Origin: an uncultured Roseovarius sp.
GTDB lineage: Bacteria; Pseudomonadota; Alphaproteobacteria; Rhodobacterales; Rhodobacteraceae
DNA: 64,000 nucleotides
Assembly (NCBI GenBank): GCA_947499555.1
Contig: CANMOU010000001.1
Span: 372,001-436,000, forward strand
Direction: 5' to 3'
Shown here: one piece after another, positions 25,092 through 35,432 of the stretch
Layout: each line of letters begins with the position of its first letter
Numbering within the stretch: position 1 is the first letter of the stretch
Notes under the pieces: model-generated
Seen by the model: the letters and a program-made list of their open reading frames with translations, nothing else
The model's database searches: none
What the model was told of the DNA's origin: nothing
Position numbers and translations under genes: made by a program

Positions 25092-26285
25092 TCAGGCTTG
25101 GGCAATAGGCCAGCGCAGGGCAGCAAGCCGATCAAAGAGAAGGCCCACCTCTTCGCGGTTCACATTTGCGAAAGCGATCCGGAACTGCCTTTTGCCGTCC
25201 GGGTTGCCTTCGGGCTGAAACATTGTGCCGGGCAGGGCTAAGACACCTGCCTCTTGCACCAGCTTCCTTGCAAGCTCGGCGGAGGACTCTTCAAACGGGT
25301 GCCGCATATAAGCGAAATAGGCCCCACATCCCATCAGCTTCCAACCCGCCCCGGCCAATTTGGGCATGTTGTCTTCAATCGCCGCGCGACGATCAAGGAT
25401 CTCGGCCCGTTCACCGGCCAGCCATTGTGAGAGGTTCTGCATGCCCCAAAGCGCCGCGATCTGTCCAAGCTGGTTGGGGCAAATCGTAACGGTGTCGAGA
25501 AACTTCTCCACCTCGGCCAGCAAAGCGGTGCTTGCCACCATCGCGCCAACACGGTGACCGGTCAGGCGGTACGCCTTTGAAAAAGAGTAAAGCTGGACCA
25601 GGGTCTGGTCCCAGTCCGGCTCTTGCAAAAGTGCATGCGGTGCGCCGCTGCGGGCGTCAAAATCGCGGTAGGTCTCATCCACGATAAGCGTCAGCCCGCG
25701 CTCCTGCGCCAATTTGAAGTACCCAAGTACCAGATCGGCCGGATACTCCACACCGCCCGGGTTGTTCGGCGTGACCAGAACGATGGCGCGCGTCCGGTCG
25801 GTGATCAGCTTTTTGGCTGCGTCCGGGTCGGGCAGCAAATTGTCATCGGTTGGCAGCGGCACAGTGGTGACACCTGCCATATCGAGCCACATTTTATGGT
25901 TGAAATACCAAGGTGTTGGCAGGATGACTTCATCCCCTTCCGAACAGAGCGCCGTAATCGCGGCACTAAAGGCCTGATTGCAGCCCGAGGTGATGGCGAC
26001 CTGTTCCGGCATGATCGCGCCGCCATAGGCCGCGCCCCATTGGCTGGCCACCTCTGCGCGCAGATCGGGGCGGCCAAGGACCGGTCCGTAAAGATGTGCC
26101 TCGGGCAGGTTGAGCGCAGCCTCGGCAATCACCTTGCGCAGAGTCTCGGGCGGCGGATCAACCGGGGCGGCCTGGCTTACATTGATCAGCGGGCGATCTG
26201 GCGAGAAAGTCACGCCATCAAGCCAGCGGCGCGCCTCCATTACCGGCGGAGAAAACGTGGTTTGCGTACGCGATAGATGTCCCAT
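25092..26285 (-). CDS. class I/II pyridoxal-phosphate aminotransferase
   Basis: Protein of 397 residues, fold type I. The cofactor motifs are TSGCNQAFSAAI (phosphate loop), VTPNNPGGVEYP with the Asn that holds the pyridine ring, VDETYRDFD and YSFSKAYRLTGHRVGAMVAS with the Schiff-base lysine. The Arg that binds the substrate carboxylate is in KRQFRIAFANV. It resembles aspartate/branched or methionine-type aminotransferases but substrate choice cannot be settled. Its stop is 58 bases from the ppiD start, and Gpt lies directly upstream with 3 bases between them. Confidence 0.88.
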   Translation of the reverse strand: MGHLSRTQTTFSPPVMEARRWLDGVTFSPDRPLINVSQAAPVDPPPETLRKVIAEAALNLPEAHLYGPVLGRPDLRAEVASQWGAAYGGAIMPEQVAITSGCNQAFSAAITALCSEGDEVILPTPWYFNHKMWLDMAGVTTVPLPTDDNLLPDPDAAKKLITDRTRAIVLVTPNNPGGVEYPADLVLGYFKLAQERGLTLIVDETYRDFDARSGAPHALLQEPDWDQTLVQLYSFSKAYRLTGHRVGAMVASTALLAEVEKFLDTVTICPNQLGQIAALWGMQNLSQWLAGERAEILDRRAAIEDNMPKLAGAGWKLMGCGAYFAYMRHPFEESSAELARKLVQEAGVLALPGTMFQPEGNPDGKRQFRIAFANVNREEVGLLFDRLAALRWPIAQA

Positions 26286-26288
26286 CTC

Positions 26289-26786
26289 TCACGCCCCCCG
26301 GTAAGGTTCGACATACTGCAAAGCCATGTCCCACGGGAAGAAAATCCACGTATCCTGGCTCACCTCTGTCACAAATGTATGCACCAGTTCGCGCCCTTTT
26401 GGCTTGGCATAAACAGTCGCCACATGGGCCTGCGGCAGAAGCTTGCGAACCAGTTCCAGCGTTCGACCTGTATCGACGAGGTCATCAATAACAAGAACGC
26501 CGTCGCCTTGTCCCATCAGCTTCATGTCTGGCGATTTCAGAATAACTGCCTCGCTTTGGGTCTGATGGTCATAGGATTTCACGCTGATCGTATCGACAGC
26601 GCGCACATCCAGTTCGCGCGCGATGATCATTGCCGGCGCCATACCGCCGCGCGTGATGGCGACAATCGCACGCCAGCCATCTTCCGGCGCTTCCCCCTGT
26701 AGCCGCCAGGCCAGCGCGCGCGCATCGCGATGCAACTGATCCCAACTGACGTGAAAGCCTTTTTCGTGGGGCAGGCGGTCGGTCAT
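26289..26786 (-). CDS. gpt: xanthine phosphoribosyltransferase
   Basis: Protein of 165 residues with the PRPP-binding motif [17 protein letters not shown] and the N-terminal ARALAWRL and [20 protein letters not shown] segments typical of Gpt. It salvages xanthine and guanine to XMP and GMP. Three bases separate it from the aminotransferase gene downstream, so the two are probably one transcript. Length and motifs are complete. Confidence 0.95.
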   Translation of the reverse strand: MTDRLPHEKGFHVSWDQLHRDARALAWRLQGEAPEDGWRAIVAITRGGMAPAMIIARELDVRAVDTISVKSYDHQTQSEAVILKSPDMKLMGQGDGVLVIDDLVDTGRTLELVRKLLPQAHVATVYAKPKGRELVHTFVTEVSQDTWIFFPWDMALQYVEPYRGA

Positions 26787-26804
26787 GGCAGCCGTCCTTC
26801 GAAG

Positions 26805-27416
26805 CTAGGTGCGATCAATGAGCAAACGCAGGCCAAGAAGGCCCAGAACGCTGCCCGCAATGCGATCAATATGGGGTTTGAGAGCCGCATAGCGCGTGCG
26901 CACGGCGGCGGTGGAAAGCACAATCGCCAGAACAGGCTGCAACACGAATTCAACAAGGAGATGGTTCAGAAAGATCAGACCCTTGTCAGCGGGTGTTAAA
27001 GTGGCCGGAAAGATCACGACAATCACCGCAGCAGCAAAAAACACCGATTTCGGATTGGCGACGTTGACGAGAAACCCGGCGATGAACGCCCGTCTGTCCG
27101 CGCGCTGAGGCGCGTCCTGCGGAAGCGGGTCGCGCGCGTGTCGCCACATCTGAATAGCGATCCAAATGAGGTAGGCCGCACCAGCGAACTTCATGATCAT
27201 GTAAGCCCATGGGAAGAGGATAAAGAGCGTCTGCAAACCCAAGAGCGCCGCAAGAGTCCAAAGTGCTGCCATCGTGCCCAGGCCAAGTGCCGTCATAATC
27301 CCGGCGCGGCGGCCATAGGTCAGTGTCTGGCGGGTGAGGAACAGAAGGCTGGGACCCGGGCTGAGAATGGCCAGCAAAAGCGCCGCGTTGAAAGCAATGA
27401 GATGGCCAAGCTCCAT
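26805..27416 (-). CDS. LysE family exporter
   Basis: Protein of 203 residues with six membrane segments. The family signature near the N-terminus is visible: LLAILSPGPSLLFLTRQTL, followed by GRRAGIMTALGLGTMAAL. Another conserved block is GFLVNVANPKSVFFAAAVI. Members (LysE, RhtB and relatives) export amino acids or related small molecules by proton antiport. The substrate is unknown. Nine bases from the fabI stop, on the same strand. Confidence 0.93.
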   Translation of the reverse strand: MELGHLIAFNAALLLAILSPGPSLLFLTRQTLTYGRRAGIMTALGLGTMAALWTLAALLGLQTLFILFPWAYMIMKFAGAAYLIWIAIQMWRHARDPLPQDAPQRADRRAFIAGFLVNVANPKSVFFAAAVIVVIFPATLTPADKGLIFLNHLLVEFVLQPVLAIVLSTAAVRTRYAALKPHIDRIAGSVLGLLGLRLLIDRT

Positions 27417-27425
27417 CTAGGCCAC

Positions 27426-28232
27426 TCAGGTCTTGTCGATGTCAGGCGCATCAACCGCCTTCATGCCAACCACGTGATAGCCGGCATCCACATGCAGGTT
27501 CTCGCCCGTGACGCCGCTGCCCAGATCGGACAGCAGATAAAGCGCGGATTTGCCCACATCATCAATCGACACGTTGCGCCGCAAGGGCGAGTTCAGCTCA
27601 TTCCATTTCAGAATGTAGCGGAAATCGCCGATGCCGGATGCCGCAAGGGTTTTGATTGGCCCCGCGCTGATCGCGTTGACCCGGATGCCGTCCTTGCCGA
27701 GGTCCTCGGCGAGATACTTAACGGACGCCTCAAGCGCGGCCTTGGCGATACCCATCACATTGTAATGGGGCATGACCTGTTCGGCACCATAATAGGTCAG
27801 TGTCAGCATCGCGCCGCCATTGTTCATCATCTTTTCCGCCCGCTGCGCAACTGCGGTGAAGGAATAGACCGAGATATCCATCGTCATCATGAAATTGTCG
27901 CGGCTGGTGTCCACGTACCGGCCGCGCAGCTCGTTCTTGTCGGAAAACCCGATGGCATGAACAATGAAGTCCAGGTTGTCCCAACGCTGTTGCAGCCCGG
28001 CGAAAAGCGCATCGATCGAGGCAGGGTCGCTGACGTCACAAGGCAGAACAATATCAGAGCCGAGTTGCGCGGCCAAAGGTTCCACGCGTTTCTTCAGCGC
28101 CTCGCCCTGAAAGGAAAAGGCCAGTTCGGCACCCGCTTCAGCGCAGGCTTTGGCGATCCCCCAGGCGATGGACTTGTCATTGGCAAGGCCCATAATGAGC
28201 CCACGTTTGCCTGCCATCAAAGAGTTCGACAT
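27426..28232 (-). CDS. fabI: enoyl-[acyl-carrier-protein] reductase (NADH)
   Basis: Protein of 268 residues, a short-chain dehydrogenase of the FabI type: MAGKRGLIMGLANDKSIAWG nucleotide-binding start, HAIGFSDKNELRGRYVDTS, and the catalytic Tyr-x6-Lys in YNVMGIAKAALEASVKYLAE. RVNAISAGPIKTLAASGI is also diagnostic. It performs the last reduction of the fatty acid elongation cycle and is the triclosan target in many bacteria. The start at 28232 gives the standard N-terminus; longer frames upstream are not expected. Divergent from pdxH. Confidence 0.97.
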   Translation of the reverse strand: MSNSLMAGKRGLIMGLANDKSIAWGIAKACAEAGAELAFSFQGEALKKRVEPLAAQLGSDIVLPCDVSDPASIDALFAGLQQRWDNLDFIVHAIGFSDKNELRGRYVDTSRDNFMMTMDISVYSFTAVAQRAEKMMNNGGAMLTLTYYGAEQVMPHYNVMGIAKAALEASVKYLAEDLGKDGIRVNAISAGPIKTLAASGIGDFRYILKWNELNSPLRRNVSIDDVGKSALYLLSDLGSGVTGENLHVDAGYHVVGMKAVDAPDIDKT

Positions 28233-28401
28233 ATCATGCCCCCGGCCCGTGTTTTTGGTGTATAGTTGCTTTAGGCGATCGGACACGCGGCATCAAGAGC
28301 CTGACGGGATACCTCATATGGACAGGTTGACAATCTTGCCTGGTTGTAACGTCTGATCGAACCCATGTACCGGTGGTGAGTACGGGAAAAAGGGAAGCGG
28401 G

Positions 28402-29007
28402 ATGCGTGAGCGCGACGGAAAGTTTGCCGGAGATGATCCGTTTGAAATCGCGCGCGCCTGGCTTGCAGAGGCGGGTGCGACCGAGGTCAATGATCCCAAT
28501 GCGATGGCTTTGGCCACGGTCGATGCGTCGGGTCTGCCCAATGTGCGGATGGTGCTGCTCAAGGACATCACGGACGATGCGTTCTGGTTCTATACCAATT
28601 TCGGCAGCGCCAAGTCGCGTGAGATTGACGCGACGGGAAAAGCGGCGATCGTCCTGCATTGGAAGTCGCTGCGCCGCCAGATCAGGGTGCGCGGTGAGGT
28701 CACGCGCGAGGAAGGGCCAGAGGCGGATGCCTATTACGCCTCCCGTTCTCTCAAAAGCAGGCTGGGGGCCTGGGCGTCGCGGCAATCCGAGCCGTTGAGC
28801 TCGCGCGCGCACCTGATGGCCGAGGTGGCAAAGGTCACTGCCGCGAAGGGAACCAACCCCGAAAGGCCGCCCTTTTGGGGTGGTTTCAAGATCGCGCCGG
28901 TCGAGATTGAGTTCTGGGCAGATGGCGCGTTTCGGCTTCATGACCGGTTCGTTTGGCGGCGTGAGTCGGCGTCGGATTCATGGAATGTTCAAAGGTTAAA
29001 CCCATGA
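28402..29007 (+). CDS. pdxH: pyridoxamine 5'-phosphate oxidase
   Basis: Protein of 201 residues, normal for PdxH. FMN-binding blocks [40 protein letters not shown] and [16 protein letters not shown] are present, followed by [32 protein letters not shown] and the conserved C-terminal DRFVWRR plus WNVQRLNP. It oxidises pyridoxine/pyridoxamine phosphate to PLP. The gene is divergent from fabI with 169 bases between them. GGGAAGCGGG precedes the ATG. Confidence 0.97.
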   Translation: MRERDGKFAGDDPFEIARAWLAEAGATEVNDPNAMALATVDASGLPNVRMVLLKDITDDAFWFYTNFGSAKSREIDATGKAAIVLHWKSLRRQIRVRGEVTREEGPEADAYYASRSLKSRLGAWASRQSEPLSSRAHLMAEVAKVTAAKGTNPERPPFWGGFKIAPVEIEFWADGAFRLHDRFVWRRESASDSWNVQRLNP

Positions 29008-29630
29008 CGTTGACGTTACGCCAAATGCAAGTCATTGATTGCGGGTGCAATTTTGGAACCGAATTCGCTTTCGCCGCATCGCAAAGTGGATTAGATTCTG
29101 GGCCTAAATTCGGGTGGGACCAACACAGTGACTGACGAAACTACATCAACACGCACCGTGCATGGCCGCGTGAAGTGGTTTGACCCTGTCAAGGGATTTG
29201 GTTTCGTGCTTGCCGATGAGGGCGGGCCAGACATTCTGTTGCACGCAAATGTCCTGAGGAATTTTGGTCAAAGCTCTGTCGCAGATCGCGCCGGTGTCCT
29301 GCTTGAAGTCCAAAAGACGGAGCGCGGCGAGCAGGCCGTCGAGGTGCTTGAGATCGAGCCCCCCGAGGATATTGAAAGTTCCGGTCTGGCCGATCTTGAT
29401 GACATTGATCCTGAGGTCATCCGGTCTGCCCCGCTTGAACCGGCGCGGGTGAAGTGGTTCGACAAGGGCAAGGGCTTTGGCTTTGCCAACACCTTCGGAC
29501 GCGAGGAAGACGTCTTTGTTCACGTTGAAGTGTTGCGCCGCTCCGGTCTGGCCGATCTGCAGCCCGGAGAAGCGCTTGCAATCCGCGTGATCGAAGGCAA
29601 GCGTGGTCGTATGGCCACGGAGGTGTGCGG

Positions 29631-30119
<489 letters not shown>

Positions 30120-30200
30120 CAACAGGGCGAATTTTTCTCGGAGCGGATCGACACGAGGTCTTTTCAAACCGAACAAACCTCGATAGAGGAGACCACGGTC

Positions 30201-30277
30201 CGGGGCGTGGCGCAGTCTGGTAGCGCACCTGTTTTGGGTACAGGGGGTCGTAGGTTCGAATCCTGCCGCCCCGACCA
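30201..30277 (+). tRNA. tRNA-Pro (anticodon TGG)
   Basis: 77 bases forming a complete cloverleaf with encoded CCA. Acceptor CGGGGCG pairs with CGCCCCG, anticodon stem CCTGT/ACAGG encloses the loop TTTGGGT with anticodon TGG at 30235-30237, and the T loop is GTTCGAATC. The position after DUF192 and its own spacing suggest a single-gene transcript. Confidence 0.97.
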
Positions 30278-30635
30278 TCTCCTCCAAATGTTGTGATTCT
30301 TGCCACAGGCCCACCGCATCGTGTCGGACGCCGCCGTTATGTTTCAAATTCTTTCCCTGTAGGATTTTTTATTTTCTGAAAAGGATCAACATCCGCATGC
30401 GCTGGTCTGACGTAATGCAAAGCTTTTGTTCAGCACGCTAAACCGGCCTCATCAAAGCGCTTTTTGGATTGAGCCCGCGACGTGCCATGGGGTGTTCGGA
30501 TTGTGGATGAATCGGCTGCCGGAAAACCACGACAGCCAGAATGCATTCGTCAACTAGATTTATTTCAATTTTGTAAAAAAAACCCGTTGACCTAATATGG
30601 CTCCATACGTCAGGTTGTGTGGGCAAGTCGACAAG
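30278..30635. other. intergenic stretch upstream of nrdJ, no gene seen
   Basis: About 360 bases, more AT-rich than its surroundings, with no supported open frame, repeat or RNA. A TTGACC hexamer at 30588-30593 could be a -35 element, but no good -10 follows at the right distance. Confidence 0.4.
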
Positions 30636-30651
30636 CCACAAGATATAGTGG
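30636..30651. promoter_or_regulatory. NrdR box upstream of nrdJ
   Basis: CCACAAGATATAGTGG matches the NrdR box pattern (ACACwATATmTwGTGT-like 16-bp palindrome). NrdR boxes normally come in pairs about 15-16 bases apart and repress ribonucleotide reductase genes when dATP/ATP is bound. Only one clear copy is visible; the expected upstream partner position (about 30604-30620) carries only a weak GTTGTGT half. It is 167 bases before the nrdJ ATG. Confidence 0.75.
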
Positions 30652-30688
30652 TGCGGGACTTAAGGCAGGGACGTTTACCCAGAAAGAC

Positions 30689-30737
30689 CTCCGGATGATC
30701 CGGAGAGATGAAGAGCGGCATGGTTCAGGCGCCGCTC
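30689..30737 (+). other. two hairpins in the nrdJ leader
   Basis: CTCCGGA-TGA-TCCGGAG (30689-30705) and GAGCGGC-N11-GCCGCTC (30713-30737) lie between the NrdR box and the nrdJ start, followed by a GGGAGTTTTG stretch. No cobalamin B12-box motif is present. The structures could be a leader with regulatory or stability function. Confidence 0.4.
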
Positions 30738-30818
30738 CGCGGGAGTTTTGTCTTTGGTATTCGCTTGATTTGCGCACCCTTTGAGGGGGCAGGTTGAACA
30801 ACTTTTGACGGGGCGGCA

Positions 30819-33800
30819 ATGAAGATCGATCGCAAATTTACCAAGGCAGGCAAAGACGCTTATGCGGATATCGAGTTTGTAAAAACAAGCTCTGAAATCA
30901 GGAATCCCGATGGCACGACGGTATTCAAGCTCGATGATGTCGAAGTGCCCGCAAGCTGGAGCCAGGTGGCCAGCGATGTGATCGCGCAGAAATATTTCCG
31001 CAAGGCCGGTGTGCCGATTGCTCTGAAGAAGGTTGAGGAAGACGGCGTGCCCGACTTCCTCTGGCGCTCGGTGCCGGCCAAGTCGGACACAGCCAAAACC
31101 GGCGAGACAAGTGCCAAGCAGGTGTTTGATCGCCTGGCCGGGGCCTGGGCTTATTGGGGCTGGAAAGGCGGCTATTTCTCGGACGAGAAAGACGCGCGCG
31201 CTTACTTCGATGAAATGCGCTACATGCTCGCGCGCCAGATGGCCGCGCCCAACAGCCCGCAGTGGTTCAACACCGGTCTGCACTGGGCTTATGGCATCGA
31301 CGGGCCGGGGCAGGGGCATCACTATGTGGACTACCAAACTGGTGAGTTGACCAAATCCACAAGCGCGTATGAACATCCTCAACCGCACGCCTGCTTCATC
31401 CAGTCCGTGGCCGATGACCTTGTGGGCGATGGCGGGATCATGGATCTCTGGGTGCGCGAAGCGCGTCTCTTTAAATATGGCTCGGGCACGGGCACGAACT
31501 TTTCCTCCCTGCGCGGTGCCGATGAGCCGCTGTCGGGTGGTGGCAAATCCTCTGGTCTGATGGGGTTCCTGAAGATTGGCGACCGCGCCGCCGGTGCGAT
31601 CAAATCCGGTGGCACCACGCGGCGCGCGGCGAAGATGGTGATCTGCGACGTGGATCACCCTGATATCGAGGACTTCATCAACTGGAAGGTCATCGAAGAG
31701 CAGAAAGTGGCGTCCATCGTCGCCGGCTCCAAGATGCACGAGGCCAAGCTGAACGAGATTTTCGCAGCCATCCGCGCCTGGGACGGAAGCTCTGAAGATG
31801 CAGTGGATCCGGCCAAGAACGCCAGCCTGAAGACCGCCATTCGTGGCGCAAAGAAATCTGCCATTCCAGAGACTTATGTCAAACGCGTGCTCGACTATGC
31901 GCGTCAAGGATATGACAGCATCGAATTCCCCACATACGACACGGACTGGGATAGTGAAGCATACGCCTCCGTATCGGGGCAGAACTCTAACAACTCCATC
32001 CGAGTCACCGACGCGTTCCTCTATGCGGTCAAGAAAGACGCCGATTGGGAGTTGACAAACCGCACGGATGGCAACGTGTCCAAGACAATCAAGGCGCGCG
32101 ATCTCTGGGAAAAGGTGGGCCATGCCGCCTGGGCCTGCGCCGATCCGGGCATTCAGTATCACGACACGGTCAATGCCTGGCACACTTGCCCGGAAGATGG
32201 CCAGATCCGCGGCTCCAATCCGTGCTCGGAATACATGTTCCTCGATGACACGGCCTGCAACCTCGCCTCGATGAACCTGCTGCAGTTCTACGATGGCGAA
32301 GAGTTTGACGCTGAATCCTATATGCACGCCACGCGGCTCTGGACGCTGACGCTCGAAATCTCGGTGATGATGGCGCAATTCCCATCCAAGGAGATCGCGC
32401 AGTTGAGCTATGAGTTCCGCACATTGGGCCTTGGCTACGCCAATATCGGCGGGCTCCTGATGAATATGGGGCTGGGCTATGACAGCGATAAGGGCCGCGC
32501 GCTTTGCGGGGCACTAACCGCGGTGATGACCGGCGTGTCCTACGCGACATCCGCCGAGATCGCCAAGGAGCTTGGGCCATTTGCCGGATACGAGCGCAAC
32601 AAGGATCACATGCTGCGCGTGATGCGCAATCACCGCAACGCCGCCTATGGCGCGACCGAAGGTTATGAAGATCTGTCGGTCAAGCCTGTGCCGCTGGACT
32701 TGGCCAACTGCCCCGACAACCGTCTGGCTGATCTGGCGATGGCCAGCTGGGATGAGGCGCTGAAGCTGGGCGAAAAGCACGGCTATCGCAATGCGCAGGC
32801 CACCGTGATCGCGCCCACCGGCACCATCGGTCTGGTGATGGATTGCGACACGACAGGGATTGAGCCGGACTTTGCGCTGGTGAAATTCAAGAAGCTCGCC
32901 GGTGGCGGCTATTTCAAGATCATCAACCAATCCGTGCCCGCCGCGCTTGAAAAGCTTGGCTACGGCAGCGCACAGATCGAAGAGATCGTCGCCTATGCGG
33001 TGGGTCATGGCTCTATCGGTAATGCGCCGGGTGTGAACCACACCTCGCTCACCGGCCACGGGTTTGGCCCCAATGAACTAGGGAAAATCGACGCCGCCGT
33101 CGGCAGCGCCTTTGACATCCGGTTTGTGTTCAACCAGTGGACGCTGGGCGAAGAGTTCTGCCAGAACGTGCTGGGCATCCCGGCAGAAAAGCTGAATGAC
33201 CCGACCTTCGATCTTCTGGCAAGCCTCGGCTACTCAAAAGCCGATATTGAAGCCGCGAATGATCATGTTTGCGGAACGATGACACTCGAGGGCGCGCCGC
33301 ATCTGAGCGAAGAACACTACCATATCTTCGACTGTGCCAACCCCTGCGGCAAAAAGGGCAAGCGCTTCCTTTCGGTGAACAGCCACATCGACATGATGGC
33401 CGCCGCGCAGAGCTTTATCTCCGGCGCGATCTCGAAAACCATCAACATGCCCAATGACGCCACCATCGAAGATTGTCAGGCCGCTTATGAGCGCAGCTGG
33501 AAGATGGGGATCAAGGCCAACGCGCTCTACCGGGACGGCTCAAAACTGAGCCAGCCTCTGGCCGCTGCCCTGGTTGAGGATGATGACGAGGCCGCCGAAA
33601 TCCTTGAATCCGGCACGCCGCAAGAAAAGGCACAGGTGCTGGCCGAGAAGATCGTCGAGAAAGTGGTCGTCAAAGAGATCATGAAGTCTCACCGCGAGAA
33701 AATGCCGGAACGCCGCAAGGGTTACACCCAAAAGGCCGTGGTTGGCGGGCACAAGGTTTACTTGCGCACCGGCGAGTATTCTGACGGCTCTCTGGGCGAG

Positions 33801-34484
33801 ATCTTCATCGACATGCACAAGGAGGGCGCGGGCTTCCGCGCGATGATGAACAACTTCGCCATCGCGGTCTCGGTCGGCCTGCAATACGGCGTGCCACTCG
33901 AAGAGTTCGTCGATGCCTTCACCTTCACCAAGTTTGAGCCTGCGGGCATGGTGCAGGGCAATGACAGCATCAAGAATGCCACCTCGATCCTCGACTATAT
34001 CTTCCGCGAATTGGCGGTGAGCTACCTGGATCGCACCGATCTGGCCCATGTCAAACCCGAAGGGGCGTCCTTTGATGACCTGGGACGTGGCGAAGAGGAA
34101 GGTGTGAGCAATATCAAGGAGATGTCTGGCGAAGCTACCACGAACTCCCTGGAAGTGCTCAAGCAGATCAGCTCAACCGGCTACCTGCGCAAGCGCCTGC
34201 CACAAGAGCTCGTGGTGCTCAATGGCGGGCAGTCCATCGGCGCGACGGCTTTGGCCGGTGCCGACCCGGAAGTCGCGCTGCAAACTCTTGTGCCGGAAAC
34301 CGCGACTGCGGCACTGGCCACCGGAACCGCAACAAGCACAGCCGCCACAATGGACGCCGCCACCAAGGCCAAGATGCAAGGCTACGAGGGCGAGGCCTGC
34401 GGCGAATGCGGAAACTACACGCTGGTGCGCAACGGCACCTGCATGAAATGCAACACCTGCGGCTCAACGAGCGGGTGTAGCTGA
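30819..34484 (+). CDS. nrdJ: adenosylcobalamin-dependent (class II) ribonucleotide reductase
   Basis: Protein of 1221 residues, the size of the long NrdJ enzymes of alphaproteobacteria. Seen in order: [73 protein letters not shown] with the active-site Asn-x-Cys-x-Glu, [20 protein letters not shown], and a C-terminal zinc-type module [20 protein letters not shown] ending in CGSTSGCS with the redox cysteines. It makes deoxyribonucleotides independently of oxygen but needs vitamin B12. Controlled probably by NrdR through the box at 30636. No nrdA/B appears in the window, so B12 supply may be vital for growth. Confidence 0.97.
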   Translation: MKIDRKFTKAGKDAYADIEFVKTSSEIRNPDGTTVFKLDDVEVPASWSQVASDVIAQKYFRKAGVPIALKKVEEDGVPDFLWRSVPAKSDTAKTGETSAKQVFDRLAGAWAYWGWKGGYFSDEKDARAYFDEMRYMLARQMAAPNSPQWFNTGLHWAYGIDGPGQGHHYVDYQTGELTKSTSAYEHPQPHACFIQSVADDLVGDGGIMDLWVREARLFKYGSGTGTNFSSLRGADEPLSGGGKSSGLMGFLKIGDRAAGAIKSGGTTRRAAKMVICDVDHPDIEDFINWKVIEEQKVASIVAGSKMHEAKLNEIFAAIRAWDGSSEDAVDPAKNASLKTAIRGAKKSAIPETYVKRVLDYARQGYDSIEFPTYDTDWDSEAYASVSGQNSNNSIRVTDAFLYAVKKDADWELTNRTDGNVSKTIKARDLWEKVGHAAWACADPGIQYHDTVNAWHTCPEDGQIRGSNPCSEYMFLDDTACNLASMNLLQFYDGEEFDAESYMHATRLWTLTLEISVMMAQFPSKEIAQLSYEFRTLGLGYANIGGLLMNMGLGYDSDKGRALCGALTAVMTGVSYATSAEIAKELGPFAGYERNKDHMLRVMRNHRNAAYGATEGYEDLSVKPVPLDLANCPDNRLADLAMASWDEALKLGEKHGYRNAQATVIAPTGTIGLVMDCDTTGIEPDFALVKFKKLAGGGYFKIINQSVPAALEKLGYGSAQIEEIVAYAVGHGSIGNAPGVNHTSLTGHGFGPNELGKIDAAVGSAFDIRFVFNQWTLGEEFCQNVLGIPAEKLNDPTFDLLASLGYSKADIEAANDHVCGTMTLEGAPHLSEEHYHIFDCANPCGKKGKRFLSVNSHIDMMAAAQSFISGAISKTINMPNDATIEDCQAAYERSWKMGIKANALYRDGSKLSQPLAAALVEDDDEAAEILESGTPQEKAQVLAEKIVEKVVVKEIMKSHREKMPERRKGYTQKAVVGGHKVYLRTGEYSDGSLGEIFIDMHKEGAGFRAMMNNFAIAVSVGLQYGVPLEEFVDAFTFTKFEPAGMVQGNDSIKNATSILDYIFRELAVSYLDRTDLAHVKPEGASFDDLGRGEEEGVSNIKEMSGEATTNSLEVLKQISSTGYLRKRLPQELVVLNGGQSIGATALAGADPEVALQTLVPETATAALATGTATSTAATMDAATKAKMQGYEGEACGECGNYTLVRNGTCMKCNTCGSTSGCS

Positions 34485-34492
34485 ACCAAACA

Positions 34493-34682
34493 CGCGCTCC
34501 CAAGCGCGAAGGGACCGGCTGGCGTCCCCAGATTGCCGCCGGTCCCGACGAAACAGGGCCAAGACGCGACAAACGCGTCGCCCAAAGCCACACGGGGCGG
34601 GTGCGCTCGCCCCTGACGGCGCTCAGGCCGCAGGCAGAAACCGGGCGGTACAAATAGTGAGCCTGAGTGGCGAAACTCTGAC
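34493..34682 (+). other. highly structured region downstream of nrdJ
   Basis: Five successive perfect inverted repeats in 190 bases: CGCGCT/AGCGCG (34493-34508, 4-base loop), GGGACCGGC/GCCGGTCCC (34511-34546), GACGCG/CGCGTC (34563-34579, 5-base loop), GGGGCG/CGCCCC (34594-34613) and CTCAGGC/GCCTGAG (34622-34667). They are followed by the intrinsic terminator. No open frame fits. It may be the structured 3' UTR of nrdJ or an independent small RNA. Confidence 0.5.
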
Positions 34683-34708
34683 CGGGGGGCTTTTAGCCCC
34701 CCGTTTTT
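34683..34708 (+). terminator. intrinsic terminator after nrdJ
   Basis: CGGGGGGCT-TTT-AGCCCCCCG followed by TTTTTC. Nine-pair GC-rich stem and a U tract on the plus strand; it ends the nrdJ transcript or the structured RNA before the convergent FkbM gene. Confidence 0.93.
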
Positions 34709-34715
34709 CTTTGGA

Positions 34716-35372
34716 TTACTTGCGTTTGCGCCATTCTTCCCAGACGAAGGGATAGACCCAGGCGCAGTCATGCGTGGCGCTCAACGCCTCCCGAATGGCG
34801 TCCCGCTTGGGGATAAAGCCTTCGTCGAATAGGTGAAACTGCACTTGCAGCTTCTCCACCCGCGCCATGACGCCAGCGTCGATGAGGGCGGGCAAAAGAT
34901 CATATTCCCCGCCTTCGATATTCATCTTCATCAGTTCGATCGACGAAAACTGATGCGCGTCAAAAAACCGCGACACTGCGTGGATAGGGGCCTCGATATT
35001 CCCGCCGCCATCGGCAACGGATGAAGACGCATTATCGGCATCCGACAGATGCATCTTATCGTCCCTGGAGCCCAGGGCAAAAGGATAGACCGAGATGCGG
35101 AACTTATCGGCATATTTCGCCTCCAGCTCCTTCGCAAATCTCGGGTGCGGCTCGAAGATATGAACCTTGGCGTCCGGCGCATCGGCCAGAACCACATCTG
35201 TCCACTCCCCCTTGTAGCCGCCAAAATCAAACACGGTCGGCTCTGTCGGCAGGTCGGAATAAGATTTCAGCCGCTCCGCCGCATTGTCGCGCCGCCACGC
35301 TTTGAAGGCGTCGTAAAACAAGCCCTTCCACGGGTTTTTGCGCCGATCCAACCATCTCTTGAGCGATGCCAT
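34716..35372 (-). CDS. FkbM family methyltransferase
   Basis: Protein of 218 residues of the FkbM SAM-dependent methyltransferase group: TVFDFGGYKGEWTDVVLADA (motif I variant of the SAM site), KVHIFEPHPRFAKELEAKYA, and IELMKMNIEGGEYDLLPALI. Members methylate hydroxyls of sugars or polyketides, often in surface polysaccharide or glycolipid synthesis. Here it is an isolated gene and the acceptor is unknown. ATG at 35372 gives a normal N-terminus; a longer frame to 35426 has no added domain. Confidence 0.88.
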   Translation of the reverse strand: MASLKRWLDRRKNPWKGLFYDAFKAWRRDNAAERLKSYSDLPTEPTVFDFGGYKGEWTDVVLADAPDAKVHIFEPHPRFAKELEAKYADKFRISVYPFALGSRDDKMHLSDADNASSSVADGGGNIEAPIHAVSRFFDAHQFSSIELMKMNIEGGEYDLLPALIDAGVMARVEKLQVQFHLFDEGFIPKRDAIREALSATHDCAWVYPFVWEEWRKRK

Positions 35373-35432
35373 GTGCTGTGCCTGTCCGTTTTGATCCGGT
35401 GTAGTGGCACGCGACGCCAGAGGCAAGCCGGA

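Noticed and set aside
27138-28265. 375-codon plus-strand frame opposite lysE and fabI
   Set aside because: Composition is rich in His, Arg and Gln as expected from reverse-complement reading; the fabI and lysE motifs on the other strand are decisive.
30278-30818. Cobalamin riboswitch ahead of the B12-dependent reductase gene
   Set aside because: I searched by eye for the B12 box and the GCCACTG-type core and found neither; only an NrdR box and plain hairpins are present.
30675-32378. 567-codon open frame on the minus strand over the start of nrdJ
   Set aside because: It is antisense to clear NrdJ coding sequence, has no recognisable domain and arises from GC-rich third-position bias.
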